Source of the DNA: Opisthocomus hoazin
Taxonomy: Eukaryota > Chordata > Aves > Opisthocomiformes > Opisthocomidae
Assembly (NCBI RefSeq): GCF_030867145.1
Contig: NC_134440.1
Span: 1,550,001-1,614,000, forward strand
DNA length: 64,000 bases
Direction of reading: 5' to 3'
The notes below the pieces were generated by a model. It searched no databases. It saw nothing but the letters and a program-made list of their open reading frames with translations, and had not been told where the DNA came from. Of the stretch, positions 60,842 through 64,000 are shown one piece after another. Every line of letters begins with the position of its first letter. Positions within the stretch are counted from its first letter, which is position 1. The position numbers and the translations under genes are program-made.

Positions 60842-63800
60842 GTAAGTCCTAGTGAATTGTGCCTGGAGCTCATGCCATGGGCAGGTGAATGGGGAATGTC
60901 AGGGGAGGGAGTGAGGGCAAGAAGTGGCTTAGATTAATTGTCCTACTTGTGAAAGAGAAGTGTGGTTTGGGGGTTAGAACATGGTTATGGGAGCCAAAGC
61001 ACAGTGCTGCCCTGCACAGATCTGCTGCTCTTTTCTCCAACTTGCCAAGGCTGCCACATGTAACTCCAGCCAAGCCTGTTTCTGTGCTGCTCTGGTCTCT
61101 GTGGTGAGACATGACATCTTCAGCTATCTATCACTGTCACTAGGGAGCTCTGGCTTTGGAGTGAAGTGCATGGCCCCAGCCTGCACAGTGGGCATGCTGA
61201 AAGCTGACAGGAGACAAGAGAAGGTGCCAGACCCTTTTCCTCCAGGTGTGCAGAATTTCTTGGTGCATCCGCTCCTAGTCTGCCATTGCCCTCCAGGATG
61301 CCTGGACAATTTTTTGGGTGGCTCTGTGCAGGACACAAAATGACTTCTGGTGCACTGGCAGAGTTGGATCAGCTTCTCAGAGGAAAAAAAAAAATACACT
61401 TTCCACATCCCATTGTCTGGAAGAGAAATAGGTTATATAGATGAGACCAAGACTGCTGAACTAGCTGTGGTCTGTTCCTGGGTCCTGCTCATTCCACAGC
61501 TGGTGGTGGGAGCAAAGTGCAGTAGGGATTGCAGGAGATCAGGCACTGTGGAACAGGTCCCTTCTCGCAGGAAAGTTCTCTGCCTCCCTGGCACCTGCTG
61601 ATGAGCTGAAACGAGTTCTGAATTGTTGCTGTTTCCATTTTGGTATGACTTGAGAGCTTCACTGGGAAGTTCCCTGGCTGTGCTGAGGGAGTTGATCGAG
61701 CATATTGGAAGGATTCATCTGGAGGTGAGTAGCCAGAGGAATTGGGTACTTAGAGACAGAAGCTGTAGACAGAAGCTCACAAGAGGCCCTGAGTGCTCAA
61801 GGCAACAGAATAATTAATGTAAAACGGGTCTCTTGAGAGGGTTTAGGAATGCTGAACCATAACATTTCCTCTTTAACCCATACAGGTCCAAATAGCTTCC
61901 CTCACCTCTCCCAGCTCCCCTTAGGATCTCCACATGCACACATCCTTTTCCACATTTGGTTACCCGTGCTCCCTTTTTGCATGGGCCTGTGTTGGCATTT
62001 GAGCGCTGGAAAATGCATGTAACTTAATTACCACTGAATAGGATCTTCACTGTTTCAGGTTATCTCAGGGCAGCAAGAGGGAAGAGTGCAGATAACCAGG
62101 TGCTCAAGTACTGTTTTGTGTGAGGGGAAAAGATCAGCCTTTCAGGCTAAAGCAATGTAATCTTCTGTGTGTGTTGGTCCAGGGCAGAATAGGCAGAGTC
62201 TGTAAGAACAAGTTAAAGGATGGAGGAGCAATCATGGTGAGTCATGGTACAGTGCTGTAACACAGTGGAGAAGACAGACATATCTATACCTAGTACCTCT
62301 ACTGTTTGTGCTCTTAGTGGTTAGAGTGCTGCATGGAGTAGTGTTTAAAGGAGCAATTTATCTGTGATGTGGTGTTCTAAAGGCTTTTTGTGTTAAGGGA
62401 GATGTAAGAAACTGCTTGGGAATAGTAAGAAGTCTATGCTAGCTGAGTACTTTAAAATATGTTTGTCTGGAGACAGTTAATGAGCCATGTGGTGTAATTA
62501 AGCTTCAGGATCAAGATGAAGATGAGCTGTGCTGTAGTTTGAGCTGTCAGTTGTCAGGCTGGCAGTGTACTGCTTCAGCACATTTAGTTTATCTTTTGGA
62601 AAGTACCTCAATGACCAAGAAGGAGGGATTCTGTGGTCATTTTAGTGGTCACTTAGAGATACTCACTATCAGAACAGAACAGACCTCCATCCTCGTGTCC
62701 ACAGAGTTGGTCTTGGCATGGACATGGGCTGTGTGACCTGAGGTGGCTTTCAACCCTGTTTTATTAGTCTGGTTTGCTTATGTCTGTATAGTATCACCCA
62801 TCCCTCCAACTGATCACAGAGAATACTCTGGAAATGAGTCCCAGGCAGGAGTGCTAGGTAACTGATTGTTTCCCTATTTTGGGAACAGGACTGTGAAATG
62901 TCGTCTCTGTACGTTCACATCTAGATCATCATCTGATGAACTCTGTGGCAAAGCCTCTCAACAGAAATACAGTGACGACCCTAGCATAGGACAGAGAACA
63001 GAACGTACTGGACCACACTGCTGCGGTTTCAATAAATGGGTCATAGGCTGGTAAACAAGCAAGTTCTTGTTCATTTTACCCACTTACTATCTCTTTATTG
63101 CACATAGCAATAGCAGGAAGAAAGTTTAAGAGTGTGACATCAGCGTAGGGTGACACAAACTGTCATCTGAATGCATCAGCACGTTTAAAGACAGCAAGGG
63201 ATCAAACTGGCATAGAAAGGATCTTGCTGGTAATCCTGCACTTGCCACTGTATTGCAAAGTAACCATAGATGCCAAAAGTACCCAAGTACCTTCCTTTAT
63301 TGGTCTCAATGGAGAGACCAGTGGTTGATCTCAACAGTTCATGAGCCTGATCAGAGGCAAGTGGCTTTCTTAGTCTAGACTGGGGATTTGGTAAGACAGA
63401 CTTATGGAAATGCTTTGATATGGTTTATGATAGGTCTTTAGGCTGTGATCAGGCAGCTGGAGCAGGACTTCTGGGTTTTCTTCGAAGTCTGTCACTGACT
63501 AGGCCTGTGCCCACAGAGGTATTGCTTAGGCCCTCTGGGTCTGATGCCAACTATGTCAGCCCATCTAAGAATGCTGCCACGTTGTTCCTGCAGGGCTATA
63601 GCTGCAGTGTAGCTTTCCTGAGGTTTTATATTTGTGTTGTAGGTTTTCCTCATAAGTCATTAGGAATCACCATGGTCTCTACTTGCTTTGGTGGCGTTTC
63701 TGGCAGGTTCTTCTTTTTGGAGATCAAAATTCTTCTTTTCAAATTGAGGGCTGGTGGATGTATGGTAGCTAAATAGAATTTAAACTAATAAAAGCATATT

Positions 63801-64000
63801 TTTTTACAATAAAGCTTAGCATAGTTTTCCGAAGGTAGACAGATTTTTTGCTTTCACCCCCTTTTGTAAGGGCTAGTGTGCTCAGGATGTAAAGCAAGAA
63901 GACTGTCAGCTTATATATATATTGTATTATCTAAAACACCTGTGTTGCCTTCAGAGCTGGTGAATTGCTATCCGTGCAGTCTGGAAGTAACAAATGTGTG
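60842..64000 (+). other. CELF5 intron 2 (start)
   Basis: No exon found. At about 63450-63500 the words GGACTTCTGGGTTTTC and GTCTGTCACTGACT resemble a MIR-type SINE core, at low confidence. Confidence 0.5.

Overview
The window looks like bird nuclear DNA, probably from a gene-dense, GC-rich microchromosome. Three CR1 LINE 3' ends carry the avian-type tail (ATTCTGTG repeats), a fourth lies in antisense, and there is little other repeat. The genes have short GT-AG introns and CpG-island promoters. The plus-strand order S1PR4 - NCLN - CELF5 matches the human 19p13.3 block GNA15-S1PR4-NCLN-CELF5, which corresponds to a chicken chromosome 28-type region. The species cannot be named from the sequence.

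Layout. Bases 1 to about 1560 look like the 3' UTR tail of an upstream plus-strand gene, with several AATAAA signals; synteny suggests a G-alpha gene. About 7 kb of gene-poor DNA follows, with a CR1 fragment, a CTCF-like site and one unrecognised exon-like ORF. Two five-exon granzyme/chymase-type serine protease genes then lie in tandem on the minus strand (8941-11692 and 15122-16824). The right-hand gene has an intact His-Asp-Ser triad. The left-hand gene is open through all five exons but has Gln for the catalytic His, Ala for the catalytic Ser and a destroyed IVGG activation terminus, so it encodes an azurocidin-like inactive protease. From 17 to 24 kb I see no gene. S1PR4 (24276-25502) is an intronless GPCR reading frame.

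NCLN (nicalin, 15 coding exons, 562 residues) spans 28324-37959 and is followed by a long 3' UTR. A complete four-coding-exon SUB1/PC4-like gene (123 residues) lies at 43587-46324, where human has no SUB1 copy. After an AT-richer interval with a 740-base CR1 remnant, CELF5 begins at 53021. Only its first two coding exons (to 60841) are inside the window; the rest is intron.

Function. The protease pair and S1PR4 are both families of blood and immune cells, and the two protease promoters share TATA boxes and short motifs including a GATA-type site. NCLN (ER membrane-protein biogenesis), the SUB1-like gene (single-stranded DNA-binding transcription cofactor) and CELF5 (RNA binding and splicing) have CpG-island promoters and no evident link to one another beyond conserved neighbourhood. 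The most noteworthy items are the inactive protease beside its active sister, and the extra SUB1 paralog. All exon boundaries were read by eye from splice sites and reading-frame continuity; no search was run.
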